64,000 bases of DNA from Aplectana chamaeleonis. Taxonomy: Eukaryota; Nematoda; Chromadorea; Rhabditida; Cosmocercidae. A program made the translations under genes and the position numbers. A model generated the notes under the pieces. That model had not been told where the DNA came from and ran no database searches. It was given only the letters and a program-made list of their open reading frames with translations. Shown here piece by piece: positions 39,401-54,985 of the stretch. Numbering within the stretch: position 1 is the stretch's first letter; each line of letters starts with the position of its first letter. The stretch lies in assembly GCA_029168955.1 (NCBI GenBank), contig JAPDOI010000439.1, forward strand, positions 1 to 64,000, written 5' to 3'.

Positions 39401-42400
39401 GTGCATCTGGCTTCTGATGACGTCATCCGGACGTCGTGAAAAGTGCATCTGGCTTCTGATGACGTCATCGGGACGTCGTGAAAAGTGCATCTGGCTTCTG
39501 ATGACGTCATCGGGACGTCGTGAAAAGTGCATCAGGCTTCTGATGACGTCATCGGGACGTCGTGAAAAGTGCATCTGGCTTCTGATGACATCATCGGGAC
39601 GTCGTGAAAAGTGCATTTGGCTTCTGATGACGTCATCGGGACGTCGTGAAAAGTGCATCTGGCTTCTGATGACGTCATCGGGACGTCGTGAAAAGTGCAT
39701 CTGGCTTCTGATGACGTCATCGGGACGTCGTGAAAAGTGCATCTGGCTTCTGATGACGTCATCGGGACGTCGTGAAAAGTGCATCTGGCTTCTGATGACG
39801 TCATCGGGACGTCGTGAAAAGTATATCTGGCTACTGATGACGTCATCGGGACGTCGGGAAAAGTGCATCTGGTTTCTGATGACGTCATTGGGACGTCGTG
39901 AAAAGTGCATCTGGCTTCTGATGACGTCATCGGGACGTCGTGAAAAGCGCATCTGGCTTCTGAAGACATAATCGGGACGTCGTGAAAAGTGCATCTGGCT
40001 TCTGATGACGTCATCGGGACGTCGTGAAAAGTGCATCTGGCTTCTGATGACGTCATCGGGACGTCGTGAAAAGTGCATCTGGCTTCTAATGACGTCATCG
40101 GGACGTCGTGAAAAGTGCATCTGGCTTCTGACGACATCATCGGGACGTCGTGAAAAGTGCATCTGGCTTCTGATGACGTCATCGGGACGTCGTGAAAAGT
40201 GCATCTGGCTTCTGATGACGTCATCGGGACGTCGTGAAAAGTGCATCTGGCTTCTGACGACATCATCGGGACGTCGTGAAAAGTGCATCTGGCTTCTGAT
40301 GACGTCATCGGGACGTCGTGAAAAGTGCATCTGGCTTCTGATGACGCCATCGGGACGTCGTGAAAAGTGCATCTGGCTTCTGACGACATCATCGGGACGT
40401 CGTGAAAAGTGCATCTGGCTTCTGACTACATCATCGGGACGTCGTGAAAAGTGCATCTGGCTTCTGATGACGTCATCGGGACGTCATGAAAAGTGCATCT
40501 GGCTTCTAATGACGTCATCGGGACGTCGTGAAAAGTGCATCTGGCTTCTGATGACGCCATCGCGACGTCGCGAAAAGTGCATCTGGCTTCTGGTGACGTC
40601 ATCGGGACGTCGTGAAAAGTGCATCTGGCTTCTGATGACGCCATCGGGACGTCGTGAAAAGTGCATCTGGCTTCTGATGACGTCATCGGGACGTCGTGAA
40701 AAGTGCATCTGGCTTCTGATGACGTCATCGGGACGTCGTGAAAAGTGCATCTGGCTTCTGATGACGTCATCGGGACGTCGTGAAAAGTGCATCTGGCTTC
40801 TGATGACGCCATCGGGACGTCGTGAAAAGTGCATCTGGCTTCTGATGACGTCATCGGGACGTCGTGAAAAGTGCATCTGGCTTCTGACTACATCATCGGG
40901 ACGCCGTGAAAAGTGCATCTGGCTTCTGATGACGTCATCGGGACGTCATGAAAAGTGCATCTGGCTTCTAATGACGTCATCGGGACGTCGTGAAAAGTGC
41001 ATCTGGCTTCTGATGACGCCATCGAGACGTCGCGAAAAGTGCATCTGGCTTCTGATGACGTCATCGGGACGTCATGAAAAGTGCATCTGGCTTCTGATGA
41101 CGTCATCGGGACGTCATGAAAAGTGCATCTGGCTTCTAATGACGTCATCGGGACGTCGTGAAAAGTGCATCTGGCTTCTGATGACGCCATCGGGACGTCG
41201 TGAAAAGTGCATCTGGCTTCTGATGACGTCATCGGGACGTCGTGAAAAGTGCATCTGGCTTCTGATGACGTCATCGGGACGTCGTGAAAAGTGCATCTGG
41301 CTTCTGACGACATCATCGGGACGTCGTGAAAAGTGCATCTGGCTTCTGACGACATCATCGGGACGTCGTGAAAAGTGCATCTGGCTTCTGATGACGTCAT
41401 CGGGACGTCGTGAAAAGTGCATCTGGCTTCTGATGACGTCATCGGGACGTCGTGAAAAGTGCATCTGGCTTCTGATGACGTCATCGGGACGTCGTGAAAA
41501 GTGCATCTGGCTTCTGACGACATCATCGGGACGTCGTGAAAAGTGCATCTGGCTTCTGACTACATCATCGGGACGCCGTGAAAAGTGCTTCTGGCTTCTG
41601 ATGACGTCATCGGGACGTCGTGAAAAGTGCATCTGGCTTCTGACGACATCATCGGGACGTCGTGAAAAGTGCATCTGGCTTCTGATGACGTCATCGGGAC
41701 GTCGAGAAAAGTGCATCTGGCTTCTGATGACGTCATCGGGACGTCGTGAAAAGTGCATCTGGCTTCTGATGACGTCATCGGGACGTCGTGAAAAGTGCAT
41801 CTGGCTTCTGATGACGTCATCGGGACGTCGTGAAAAGTGCATCTGGCTTCTGATGACGTCATCGGGACGTCGTGAAAAGTGCATCTGGCTTCTGATGACG
41901 TCATCGGGACGTCGTGAAAAGTGCATCTGGCTTCTGATGACGTCATCGGGACGTCGTGAAAAGTGCATCTGGCTTCTGATGACGTCATCGGGACGTCGTG
42001 AAAAGTGCATCTGGCTTCTGATGACGTCATCGGGACGTCGTGAAAAGTGCATCTGGCTTCTGATGACGTCATCGGGACGTCGTGAAAAGTGCATCTGGCT
42101 TCTGATGACGTCATCGGGACGTCGTGAAAAGTGCATCTGGCTTCTGATGACGTCATCGGGACGTCGTGAAAAGTGCATCTGGCTTCTGATGACGTCATCG
42201 GGACGTCGTGAAAAGTGCATCTGGCTTCTGATGACGTCATCGGGACGTCGTGAAAAGTGCATCTGGCTTCTGATGACGTCATCGGGACGTCGTGAAAAGT
42301 GCATCTGGCTTCTGATGACGTCATCGGGACGTCGTGAAAAGTGCATCTGGCTTCTGATGACGTCATCGGGACGTCGTGAAAGGTGCATCTGGCTTCTGAT

Positions 42401-45400
42401 GACGTCATCGGGACGTCGTGAAAAGTGCATCTGGCTTCTGATGACGTCATCGGGACGTCGTGAAAAGTGCATCTGGCTTCTGACGACATCATCGGGACGT
42501 CGTGAAAAGTGCATCTGGCTTCTGATGACGTCATCGGGACGTCGTGAAAAGTGCATCTGGCTTCTAATGACGTCATCGGGACGTCGTGAAAAGTGCATCT
42601 GGCTTCTGATGACGTCATCGGGACGTCGTGAAAAGTGCATCTGGCTTCTGATGACGTCATCGGGACGTCGTGAAAAGTGCATCTGGCTTCTGATGACGTC
42701 ATCGGGACGTCGTGAAAAGTGCATCTGGCTTCTAATGACGTCATCGGGACGTCGTGAAAAGTGCATCTGGCTTCTGATGACGTCATCGGGACGTCATGAA
42801 AAGTGCATCTGGCTTCTGATGACGCCATCGCGACGTCGCGAAAAGTGCATCTGGCTTCTAATGACGTCATCGGGACGTCGTGAAAAGTGCATCTGGCTTC
42901 TGACGACATTATCGGGACGTCGTGTAAAGTGCATCTGGCTTCTGACTACATCATCGGGACGCCGTGAAAAGTGCATCTGGCTTCTGATGACGTCATCGGG
43001 ACGTCATGAAAAGTGCATCTGGCTTCTGATGACGTCATCGGGACGTCGTGAAAAGTGCATCTGGCTTCTGATGACGCCATCGGGACGTCGTGAAAAGTGC
43101 ATCTGGCTTCTGATGACGTCATCGGGACGTCGTGAAAAGTGCATCTGGCTTCTAATGACGTCATCGGGACGTCGTGAAAAGTGCATCTGGCTTCTGATGA
43201 CGTCATCGGGACGTCGTGAAAAGTGCATCTGGCTTCTGATGACGTCATCGGGACGTCGTGAAAAGTGCATCTGGCTTCTGATGACGTCATCGGGACGTCG
43301 TGAAAAGTGCATCTGGCTTCAGATGACGTCATCGGGACGTCGTGAAAAGTGCATCTGGCTTCTGATGACATCATCGGGTCGTCGTGAAAAGTGCATCTGG
43401 CTTCTGATGACATCATCGGGTCGTCGTGAAAAGTGCATCTGGCTTCTGATGACGTCATCGGGACGTCGTGAAAAGTGCATCTGGCTTCTGATGACGTCAT
43501 CGGGACGTCGTGAAAAGTGCATCTGGCTTCTGATGACGTCATCGGGACGTCGTGAAAAGTGCATCTGGCTTCTGATGACGTCATCGGGACGTCGTGAAAA
43601 GTGCATCTGGCTTCTGATGACGTCATCGGGACGTCGTGAAAAGTGCATCTGGCTTCTGATGACGTCATCGGGACGTCGTGAAAAGTGCATCTGGCTTCTG
43701 ATGACGTCATCGGGACGTCGTGAAAAGTGCATCTGGCTTCTGATGACGTCATCGGGACGTCGTGAAAAGTGCATCTGGCTTCTGATGACGTCATCGGGAC
43801 GTCGTGAAAAGTGCATCTGGCTTCTGATGACGCCATCGGGACGTCGTGAAAAGTGCATCTGGCTTCTGATGACGTCATCGGGACGTCGTGAAAAGTGCAT
43901 CTGGCTTCTGATGACGTCATCGGGACGTCGTGAAAAGTGCATCTGGCTTCTAATGACGTCATCGGGACGTCGTGAAAAGTGCATCTGGCTTCTGATGACG
44001 TCATCGGGACGTCATGAAAAGTGCATCTGGCTTCTAATGACGTCATCGGGACGTCGTGAAAAGTGCATCTGGCTTCTGATGACGCCATCGGGACGTCGTG
44101 AAAAGTGCATCTGGCTTCTGATGACGTCATCGGGACGTCGTGAAAAGTGCATCTGGCTTCTGACGACATCATCGGGACGTCGTGAAAAGTGCATCTGGCT
44201 TCTGACTACATCATCGGGACGCCGTGAAAAGTGCTTCTGGCTTCTGATGACGTCATCGGCACGTCATGAAAAGTGCATCTGGCTTCTAATGACGTCATCG
44301 GGACGTCGTGAAAAGTGCATCTGGCTTCTGATGACGCCATCGGGACGTCGTGAAAAGTGCATCTGGCTTCTGATGACGTCATCGGGACGTCGTGAAAAGT
44401 GCATCTGGCTTCTGATGACGTCATCGGGACGTCGTGAAAAGTGCATCTGACTTCTGATGACGTCATCGGGACGTCGTGAAAAGTGCATCTGGCTTCTGAT
44501 GACGTCATCGGGACGTCGTGAAAAGTGCATCTGGCTTCTGATGACGTCATCGGGACGTCGTGAAAAGTGCATCTGGCTTCTGATGACGTCATCGGGACGT
44601 CGTGAAAAGTGCATCTGGCTTCTGATGACGTCATCGGGACGTCGTGAAAAGTGCATCTGGCTTCTGACGACATCATCGGGACGTCGTGAAAAGTGCATCT
44701 GGCTTCTGATGACGTCATCGGGACGTCGTGAAAAGTGCATCTGGCTTCTGATGACGTCATCGGGACGTCGTGAAAGTGCATCTGGCTTCTGATGACGTCA
44801 TCGGGACGCCGTTAAAAGTGCATCTGGCTCCTGACTACATCATGGGGACGTCGTGAAAAGTGCATCTGGCTTCTGATGACGTCATCGGGACGTCGTGAAA
44901 AGTGCATCTGGCTTCTGATGACGTCATCGGGACGTCGTTAAAAGTGCATCTGGCTTCTGATTACGCCATCGGGACGTCGTGAAAAGTGCATCTGGCTTCT
45001 GATGACGTCATCGGGACGTCGTGAAAAGTGCATCTGGCTTCTGATGACGTCATCGGGACGTCGTGAAAAGTGCATCTGGCTTCTGATGACGTCATCGGGA
45101 CGTCGTGAAAAGTGCATCTGGCTTCTGATGACGTCATCGGGACGTCATGAAAAGTGGCTCTGGCTTCTGATGACGTCATCGAGACGTCGTGAAAAGTGCA
45201 TCTGGCTTCTGATGAGGTCATCGCGACGTCGTGAAAAGTGCCTTTGGCTTCTGATGACGTCATCGGGACGTCGTGAAAAGTGCATCTGGCTTCTGATGAC
45301 GTCATCGGGACGTCGTGAAAAGTGCATCTGGCTTCTGATGACATCATCGGGACGTCGTGAAAAGTGCATCTGGCTTCTGATGACGTCATCGGGACGTCGT

Positions 45401-48400
45401 GAAAAGTGCATCTGGCTTCTGATGACGTCATCGGGACGTCGTGAAAAGTGCATCTGGCTTCTGATGACGCCATCGGGACGTCGTGAAAAGTGCATCTGGC
45501 TTCTGATGACGTCATCGGGACGTCATGAAAAGTGCATCTGGCTTCTAATGACGTCATCGGGACGTCGTTAAAAGTGCATCTGGCTTCTGATGACGCCATC
45601 GGGACGTCGTGAAAAGTGCATCTGGCTTCTGACGACATTATCGGGACGTCGTGAAAAGTGCATCCGGCTTCTGATGACGTCATCGGGACGTCGTGAAAAG
45701 TGCATCTGGCTTCTGACTACATCATCGGGACGCCGTGAAAAGTGCATCTGGCTTCTGACGACATCATCGGGACGTCGTGAAAAGTGCATCTGGCTTCTGA
45801 CTATATCATCGGGACGTCATGAAAAGTGCATCTGGCTTCTGATGACGTCATCGGGACGTCATGAAAAGTGCATCTGGCTTCTAATGACGTCATCGGGACG
45901 TCGTGAAAAGTGCATCTGGCTTCTGATGACGCCATCCGGACGTCGCGAAAAGTGCATATGGCTTCTGATGACGCCATCGGGACGTCGCGAAAAGTGCATC
46001 TGGCTTCTGATGACGTCATCGGGACGCCGTGAAAAGTGCTTCTGGCTTCTGATGACGTCATCGGCACGTCATGAAAAGTGCATCTGGCTTCTAATGACGT
46101 CATCGGGACGTCGTGAAAAGTGCATCTGGCTTCTGATGACGCCATCGGGACGTCGTGAAAAGTGCATCTGGCTTCTGATGACGTCATCGGGACGTCGTGA
46201 AAAGTGCATCTGGCTTCTGATGACGTCATCGGGACGTCGTGAAAAGTGCATCTGGCTTCTGATGACGTCATCGGGACGTCGTGAAAAGTGCATCTGGCTT
46301 CTGATGACGTCATCGGGACGTCGTGAAAAGTGCATCTGGCTTCTGATGACGTCATCGAGACGTCGTGAAAAGTGCATCTGGCTTCTGATGACGTCATCGG
46401 GACGTCGTGAAAAGTGCATCTGGCTTCTGATGACGTCATCGGGACGTCGTGAAAAGTGCATCTGGCTTCTGATGACGTCATCGGGACGTCGTGAAAAGTG
46501 CATCTGGCTTCTGATGACGCCATCGGGACGTCGTGAAAAGTGCATCTGGCTTCTGATGACGTCATCGGGACGTCGTGAAAAGTGCATCTGGCTTCTAATG
46601 ACGTCATCGGGACGTCGTGAAAAGTGCATCTGGCTTCTGACGACATCATCGGGACGTCGTGAAAAGTGCATCTGGCTTCTGATGACGTCATCGGGACGTC
46701 GTGAAAAGTGCATCTGGCTTCTGATGACGTCATCGGGACGTCATGAAAAGTGCATCTGGCTTCTAATGACGTCATCGGGACGTCGTGAAAAGTGCATCTG
46801 GCTTCTGATGACGCCATCGGGACGTCGTGAAAAGTGCATCTGGCTTCTGACGACATTGTCGGGACGTCGTGTAAAGTGCATCTGGCTTCTGATGACGTCA
46901 TCGGGACGTCATGAAAAGTGCATCTGGCTTCTGATGACGTCATCGGGACGTCGCGAAAAGTGCATCTGGCTTCTGATGACGTCATCGGGACGTCGTGAAA
47001 AGTGCATCTGGCTTCTGATGACGTCATCGGGACGTCGTGAAAAGTGCATCTGGCTTCTGATGACGTCATCGGGACGTCGTGAAAAGTGCATCTGGCTTCT
47101 GATGACGTCATCGGGACGTCGTGAAAAGTGCATCTGGCTTCTGATGACGTCCTCGGGACGTGGTGAAAAGTGCATCTGGCTTCTGATGACGTCATCGGGA
47201 CGTCGTGAAAAGTGCATCTGGCTTCTGATGACGTCATAGGGACGTCGTGAAAAGTGCTTCTGGCTTCTGACGACATCATCGGGACGTCGTGAAAAGTGCA
47301 TCTGGCTTCTGATGACGTCATCGGGACGTCGTGAAAAGTGCATCTGGCTTCTGATGACGTCATCGGGACGTCGTGAAAAGTGCATCTGGCTTCTGATGAC
47401 GTCATCGGGACGTCGTGAAAAGTGCATCTGGCTTCTGATGACGTCATCGGGACGTCGTGAAAAGTGCATCTGGCTTCTGATGACGTCATCGGGACGTCGT
47501 GAAAAGTGCATCTGGCTTCTGATGACGTCATCGGGACGTCGTGAAAAGTGCATCTGGCTTCTGATGACGTCATCGGGACGTCGTGAAAAGTGCATCTGGC
47601 TTCTGATGACGCCATCGGGACGTCGTGAAAAGTGCATCTGGCTTCTGATGACGTCATCGGGACGTCGTGAAAAGTGCATCTGGCTTCTGATGACGTCATC
47701 GGGACGTCGTGAAAAGTGCATCTGGCTTCTGATGACGTCATCGGGACGTCGTGAAAAGTGCATCTGGCTTCTGATGACGTCATCGGGACGTCGTTAAAAG
47801 TGCATCTGGCTTCTGATTACGCCATCGGGACGTCGTGAAAAGTGCATCTGGCTTCTGATGACGTCATCGGGACGTCGTGAAAAGTGCATCTGGCTTCTGA
47901 TGACGTCATCGGGACGTCGTGAAAAGTGCATCTGGCTTCTGATGACGTCATCGGGACGTCGTGAAAAGTGCATCTGGCTTCTGATGACGTCATCGAGACG
48001 TCGTGAAAAGTGCATCTGGCTTCTGATGACGTCATCGGGACGTCGTGAAAAGTGCATCTGGCTTCTGATGACGTCATCGGGACGTCGTGAAAAGTGCATC
48101 TGGCTTCTGATGACGTCATCGGGACGTCGTGAAAAGTGCATCTGGCTTCTGACGACGTCATCGGGACGTCGTGAAAAGTGCATCTGGCTTCAGATGACGT
48201 CATCGGGACGTCGTGAAAAGTGCATCTGGCTTCTGATGACATCATCGGGTCGTCGTGAAAAGTGCATCTGGCTTCTGATGACGTCATCGGGTCGTCGTGA
48301 AAAGTGCATCTGGCTTCTGATGACGTCATCGGGACGTCGTGAAAAGTGCATCTGGCTTCTGATGACGTCATCGGGACGTCGTGAAAAGTGCATCTGGCTT

Positions 48401-51400
48401 CTGATGACGTCATCGGGACGTCGTGAAAAGTGCATCTGGCTTCTGATGACGTCATCGGGACGTCGTGAAAAGTGCATCTGGCTTCTGATGACGTCATCGG
48501 GACGTCGTGAAAAGTGCATCTGGCTTCTGATGACGTCATCGGGACGTCGTGAAAAGTGCATCTGGCTTCTGATGACGTCATCGGGACGTCGTGAAAAGTG
48601 CATCTGGCTTCTGATGACATCATCGGGACGTCGTGAAAAGTGCATCTGGCTTCTGATGACGTCATCGGGACGTCGTGAAAAGTGCATCTGGCTTCTGATG
48701 ACGTCATCGGGACGTCGTGAAAAGTGCATCTGGCTTCTGATGACGTCATCGGGACGTCGTGAAAAGTGCATCTGGCTTCTGATGACGTCATCGGGACTTC
48801 GTGAAAAGTGCATCTGGCTTCTGATGACGTCACCGGGACGTCATGAAAAGTGCATCTGGCTTCTGATGACGTCATCGGGACGTCGTGAAAAGTGCATCTG
48901 GCTTCTGATGACGTCATCGGGACGTCGTGAAAAGTGCATCTGGCTTCTGATGACGTCATCGGGACGTCGTGAAAAGTGCATCTGGCTTCTGATGACGTCA
49001 TCGGAACGTCGTGAAAAGTGCATCTGGCTTCTGATGACGTCATCGGGACGTCGTGAAAAGTGCATCTGGCTTCTGATGACGTCATCGGGATGTCATAAAA
49101 GTGCATCTGGTTTCTGATGACGTCATCGGGACGTCGTGGAAAGTGCATCTGGCTTCTGACGACGTCATCGGGACGTCGTGAAAAGTGCATCTGGCTTCTG
49201 ATGACGTCATCGGGACGTCGTGAAAAGTGCATCTGGCTTCTGATGACGTCATCGGGACGTCGTGAAAAGTGCATCTGGCTTCTGATGACGTCATCGGGAC
49301 GTCGTGAAAAGTGCATCTGGCTTCTGATGACGTCATCGGGACGTCGTGAAAAGTGCATCTGGCTTCTGATGACGTCATCGGGACGTCGTGAAAAGTGCAT
49401 CTGGCTTCTGATGACGCCATCGGGACGTCGTGAAAAGTGCATCTGGCTTCTGACGACATTATCGGGACGTCGTGTAAAGTGCATCTGGCTTCTGACTACA
49501 TCATCGGGACGCCGTGAAAAGTGCATCTGGCTTCTGATGACGTCATCGGGACGTCATGAAAAGTGCATCTGGCTTCTAATGACGTCATCGGGACGTCGTG
49601 AAAAGTGCATCTGGCTTCTGATGACGCCATCCGGACGTCGCGAAAAGTGCATCTGGCTTCTGATGACGCCATCGGGACGTCGCGAAAAGTGCATCTGGCT
49701 TCTGATGACGTCATCGGGACGTCGTGAAAAGTGCATCTGGCTTCTGATGACGTCATCGGGACGTCGTGAAAAGTGCATCTGGCTTCTGATGACGTCATCG
49801 GGACGTCGTGAAAAGTGCATCTGGCTTCTGATGACGTCATCGGGACGTCGTGAAAAGTGCATCTGGCTTCTGATGACGTCATCGGGACGTCGTGAAAAGT
49901 GCATCTGGCTTCTGATGACGCCATCGGGACGTCGTGAAAAGTGCATTCGGCTTCTGATAACGTCATCGGGACGTCGTGAAAAGTGCATCTGGCTTCTGAT
50001 GACGTCATCGGGACGTCGTGAAAAGTGCATCTGGCTTCTGATGACGTCATCGGGACGTCGTGAAAAGTGCATCTGGCTTCTGATGACGTCATCGGGACGT
50101 CGTGAAAAGTGCATCTGGCTTCTGATGACGTCATCGGGACGTCGTGAAAAGTGCATCTGGCTTCTGATGACATCATCGGGACGTCGTGAAAAGTGCATCT
50201 GGCTTCTGATGACGTCATCGGGACGTCGTGAAAAGTGCATCTGGCTTCTGATGACGTCATCGGGACGTCGTGAAAAGTGCATCTGGCTTCTGATGACGTC
50301 ATCGGGACGTCGTGAAAAGTGCATCTGGCTTCTGATGACATCATCGGGACGTCGTGAAAAGTGCATCTGGCTTCTGATGACGTCATCGGGACGTCGTGAA
50401 AAGTGCATCTGGCTTCTGATGACGTCATCGGGACGTCGTGAAAAGTGCATCTGGCTTCTGATGACGTCATCGGGACGTCGTGAAAAGTGCATCTGGCTTC
50501 TGATGACGTCATCGGGACGTCGTGAAAAGTGCATCTGGCTTCTGATGACGTCATCGGGACGTCGTGAAAAGTGCATCTGGCTTCAGATGACGTCATCGGG
50601 ACGTCGTGAAAAGTGCATCTGGCTTCTGATGACGTCATCGGGACGTCGTGACAAGTGCCTCTGGCTTCTGATGACGTCATCGGAACGTCGTGAAAAGTGC
50701 ATCTGGCTTCTGATGACGTCGTCGGGACGTCGTGAAAAGTTCATCTGGCTTCTGATGACGTCATCGGGACGTCGTTAAAAGTGCATCTGGCTTCTGATGA
50801 CGTCATCGGGACGTGGTGAAAAGTGCATCTGGCTTTTGATGACGTCATCGGGACGTCGTTAAAAGTGCATCTGGCTTCTGATTACGCCATCGGGACGTCG
50901 TGAAAAGTGCATCTGGCTTCTGATGACGTCATCGGGACGTCGTGAAAAGTGCATCTGGCATCTGATGACGTCATCGGGACGTCGTGAAAAGTGCATCTGG
51001 CTTCTGATGACGTCATCGGGACGTCGTGAAAAGTGCATCTGGCTTCTGATGACGTCATCGGGACGTCGTGAAAAGTGCATCTGGCTTCTGATGACGTCAT
51101 CGGGACGTCGTGAAAAGTGCATCTGTCTTCTGATGACGTCATCGGGACGTCGTGAAAGTGCTTCTGGCTTCTGATGACGTCATCGGGACGTCGTGAAAAG
51201 TGCATCTGGCTTCTGATGACGTCATCGGGACGGCGTGAAAAGTGCATCTGGCTTCTGATGACGTCATCGGGACGTCGTGAAAAGTGCATCTGGCTTCTGA
51301 TGACGTCATCGGGACGTCGTGAAAAGTGCATCTGGCTTCTGATGACGTCATCGGGACGTCGTGAAAAGTGCATCTGGCTTCTGATGACGTCATCGGGACG

Positions 51401-53160
51401 TCGTGAAAAGTGCATCTGGCTTCTGATGACGTCATCGGGACGTCGTGAAAAGTGCATCTGGCTTCTGATGACGTCAGCGGGACGTCGTGAAAAGTGCATC
51501 TGGCTTCTGATGACGTCATCGGGACGTCGTGAAAAGTGCATCTGGCTTCTGATGACGTCACCGGGACGTCGTGAAAAGTGCATCTGGCTTCTGATGACAT
51601 CATCGGGACGTCGTGAAAAGTGCATCTGGCTTCTGATGACGTCATCGGGACGTCGTGAAAAGTGCATCTGGCTTCTGATGACGTCACCGGGACGTCGTGA
51701 AAAGTGCATCTGGCTTCTGATGACGTCACCGGGACGTCGTGAAAAGTGCATCTGGCTTCTGATGACGTCATCGGGACGTCGTGAAAAGTGCATCTGGCTT
51801 CTGATGACGTCATCGGGACGTCGTGAAAAGTGCATCTGGCTTCTGATGACGTCATCGGGACGTCGTGAAAAGTGCATCTGGCTTCTGATGACGTCATCGG
51901 GACGTCGTGAAAAGTGCATCTGGCTTCTGATGACGTCATCGGTACGTCGTGAAAAGTGCATCTGGCTTCTGATGACGTCATCGGGACGTCGTGAAAAGTG
52001 CATCTGGCTTCTGATGACGTCATCGGGACGTCGTGAAAAGTGCATCTGGCTTCTGATGACGTCACCGGGACGTCGTGAAAAGTGCATTTGGCTTCTGATG
52101 ACATTACCGGGACGTCGTGAAAAGTGCATCTGGCTTCTGATGACGTCATCGGGACGTCGTGAAAAGTGCATCTGGCTTCTGATGACGTCACCGGGACGTC
52201 GTGAAATGTGCATCTGGCTTCTGATGACGTCATCGGGACGTCGTGAAAAGTGCATCTGGCTTCTGATGACGTCACCGGGACGTCGTGAAAAGTGCATCTG
52301 GCTTCTGATGACGTCACCGGGACGTCGTGAAAAGTGCATCTGGCTTCTGATGACGTCATCTGGACGTCGTGAAAAGTGCATCTGGCTTCTGATGACGTCA
52401 TCGGGACGTCGTGAAAAGTGCATCTGGCTTCTGATGACGTCATCGGGACGTCGTGAAAAGTGCATCTGTCTTCTGATGACGTCATCGGGACGTCGTGAAA
52501 AGTGCATCTGGCTTCTGATGACGTCATCGGGACGTCGTGAAAAGTGCATCTGGCTTCTGATGACGTCATCGGGACGTCGTGAAAAGTGCATCTGGCTTCT
52601 GACGACGTCATCGGGACGTCGTGAAAAGTGCATCTGGCTTCTGATGACGTCATCGGGACGTCGTGAAAAGTGCATCTGGCTTCTGATGACGTCATCGGGA
52701 CGTCGTGAAAAGTGCATCTGGCTTCTGATGACGTCATCGGGACGTCGTGAAAAGTGCATCTGGCTTCTGATGACGTCATCGGGACGTCGTTAAGGTCCAT
52801 CTGGCTTCTGGTGAGGTCATCGGGACGCCGTGAAAAGTGCATTTGGCTTCTGATGACGTCATCGGGACGTCGTGAAAAGTGCATCTGGCTTCTGATGACG
52901 TCATCGGGACGTCATGAAAAATGCATCTGGCTTCTGATGACGTCATCGGGACGTCGTGAAAGTGCATCTGGCTTCTGATGACGTCATCGGGACGTCGTGA
53001 AAATTGCATCCGGCTTCTGATGACGTCATCGGGACGTCGCGAAGAGTGCATCTGGCTTCTGATGACGTCATCGGGACGTCGTGAAAATTGCATCCGGCTT
53101 CTGATAACGTCATCGGGACGTCGTGAAAAGTGCATCTGGCTTCTGGTGACGTCATCGGGA

Positions 53161-53246
53161 CGTCGTAAAATTGCATCAGGCTTCTGATGACGTCATCGGA
53201 ACGTCGTAAAATTGCATCCGGCTCCTGATGACGTCATCGGGACGTC
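53161..53246 (+). repeat. Two-unit AAATTGCATC marker module (copy 2)
   Basis: Same order of private variants as at 15,361-15,446, differing only by CAGG for CCGG in the first unit over the first ~80 bases. The upstream neighbourhood of both copies also contains a GTCGCGAAGAG unit. Confidence 0.85.
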
Positions 53247-54860
53247 GTGAAAAGTGCATCTGGCTTCTGATGACGTCATCGGGACGTCGTGAAAAGTGCA
53301 TCTGGCTTCTGATGACGTCATCGGGACGTCGTGAAAAGTGCATCTGGCTTCTGACGACGTCATCGGGACGTCGTGAAAAGTGCATCTGGCTTCTGATGAC
53401 GTCATCGGGACGTCGTGAAAAGTGCATCTGGCTTCTGATGACGTCATCGGGACGTCGTGAAAAGTGCATCTGGCTTCTGACGACGTCATCGGGACGTCGT
53501 GAAAAGTGCATCTGGCTTCTGATGACGTCATCGGGACGTCGTGAAAAGTGCATCTGGCTTCTGATGACGTCATCGGGACGTCGTGAAAAGTGCATCTGGC
53601 TTCTGATGACGTCATCGGGACGTCGTGAAAAGTGCATCTGGCTTCTGATGACGTCATCGGGACGTCGTGAAAAGTGCATCTGGCTTCTGATGACGTCATC
53701 GGGACGTCGTGAAAAGTGCATCTGGCTTCTGATGACGCCATCGCGACGTCGCGAAAAGTGCATCTGGCTTCTGGTGACGTCATCGGGACGTCGTGAAAAG
53801 TGCATCTGGCTTCTGATGACGCCATCGGGACGTCGTGAAAAGTGCATCTGGCTTCTGACGACATTGTCGGGACGTCGTGTAAAGTGCATCTGGCTTCTGA
53901 CTACATCATCGGGACGTCGTGAAAAGTGCATCTGGCTTCTGATGACGTCATCGGGACGTCGTGAAAAGTGCATCTGGCTTCTGATGACGCCATCCGGACG
54001 TCGCGAAAAGTGCATCTGGCTTCTGATGACGTCATCGGGACGTCATGAAAAGTGCATCTGGCTTCTAATGACGTCATCGGGACGTCGTGAAAAGTGCATC
54101 TGGCTTCTGACTACATCATCGGGACGCCGTGAAAAGTGCATCTGGCTTCTGATGACGTCATCGGGACGTCGTGAAAAGTGCATCTGGCTTCTGACGACAT
54201 CATCGGGACGTCGTGAAAAGTGCATCTGGCTTCTGACTACATCATCGGGACGCCGTGAAAAGTGCATCTGGCTTCTGATGACGTCATCGGGACGTCGTGA
54301 AAAGTGCATCTGGCTTCTGATGACGTCATCGGGACGTCGTGAAAAGTGCATCTGGCTTCTGATGACGTCATCGGGACGTCGTGAAAAGTGCATCTGGCTT
54401 CTAATGACGTCATCGGGACGTCGTGAAAAGTGCATCTGGCTTCTGATGACGTCATCGGGACGTCGTGAAAAGTGCATCTGGCTTCTGATGACGTCATCGG
54501 GACGTCGTGAAAAGTGCATCTGGCTTCTGATGACGTCATCGGGACGTCGTGAAAAGTGAATCTGGCTTCTGATGACGCCATCGGGACGTCGCGAAAAGTG
54601 CATCTGGCTTCTAATGACGTCATCGGGACGTCGTGAAAAGTGCATCTGGCTTCTGATGACGTCATCGGGACGTCGTGAAAAGTGCATCTGGCTTCTAATG
54701 ACGTCATCGGGACGTCGTGAAAAGTGCATCTGGCTTCTGATGACGCCATCGGGACGTCGCGAAAAGTGCATCTGGCTTCTGATGACGCCATCGGGACGTC
54801 GCGAAAAGTGCATCTGGCTTCTGATGACGTCATCGGGACGTCGTGAAAAGTGCATCTGGC

Positions 54861-54985
54861 TTCTCATGACATCATCGGGACGTCGTGAAAAGTGCATCTG
54901 GCTTCTCATGACATCATCGGGACGTCGTGAAAAGTTCATCTGGCTTCTAATGACGTCATCGGGACGTCGCGAAAAGTGCATCTGG
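54861..54985 (+). repeat. Three-unit CTCATGACATC module (copy 2)
   Basis: Repeats the series at 21,973-22,100: two CTCATGACATC units, then AAAAGTTCATC, CTAATGACG and GTCGCG. Confidence 0.85.
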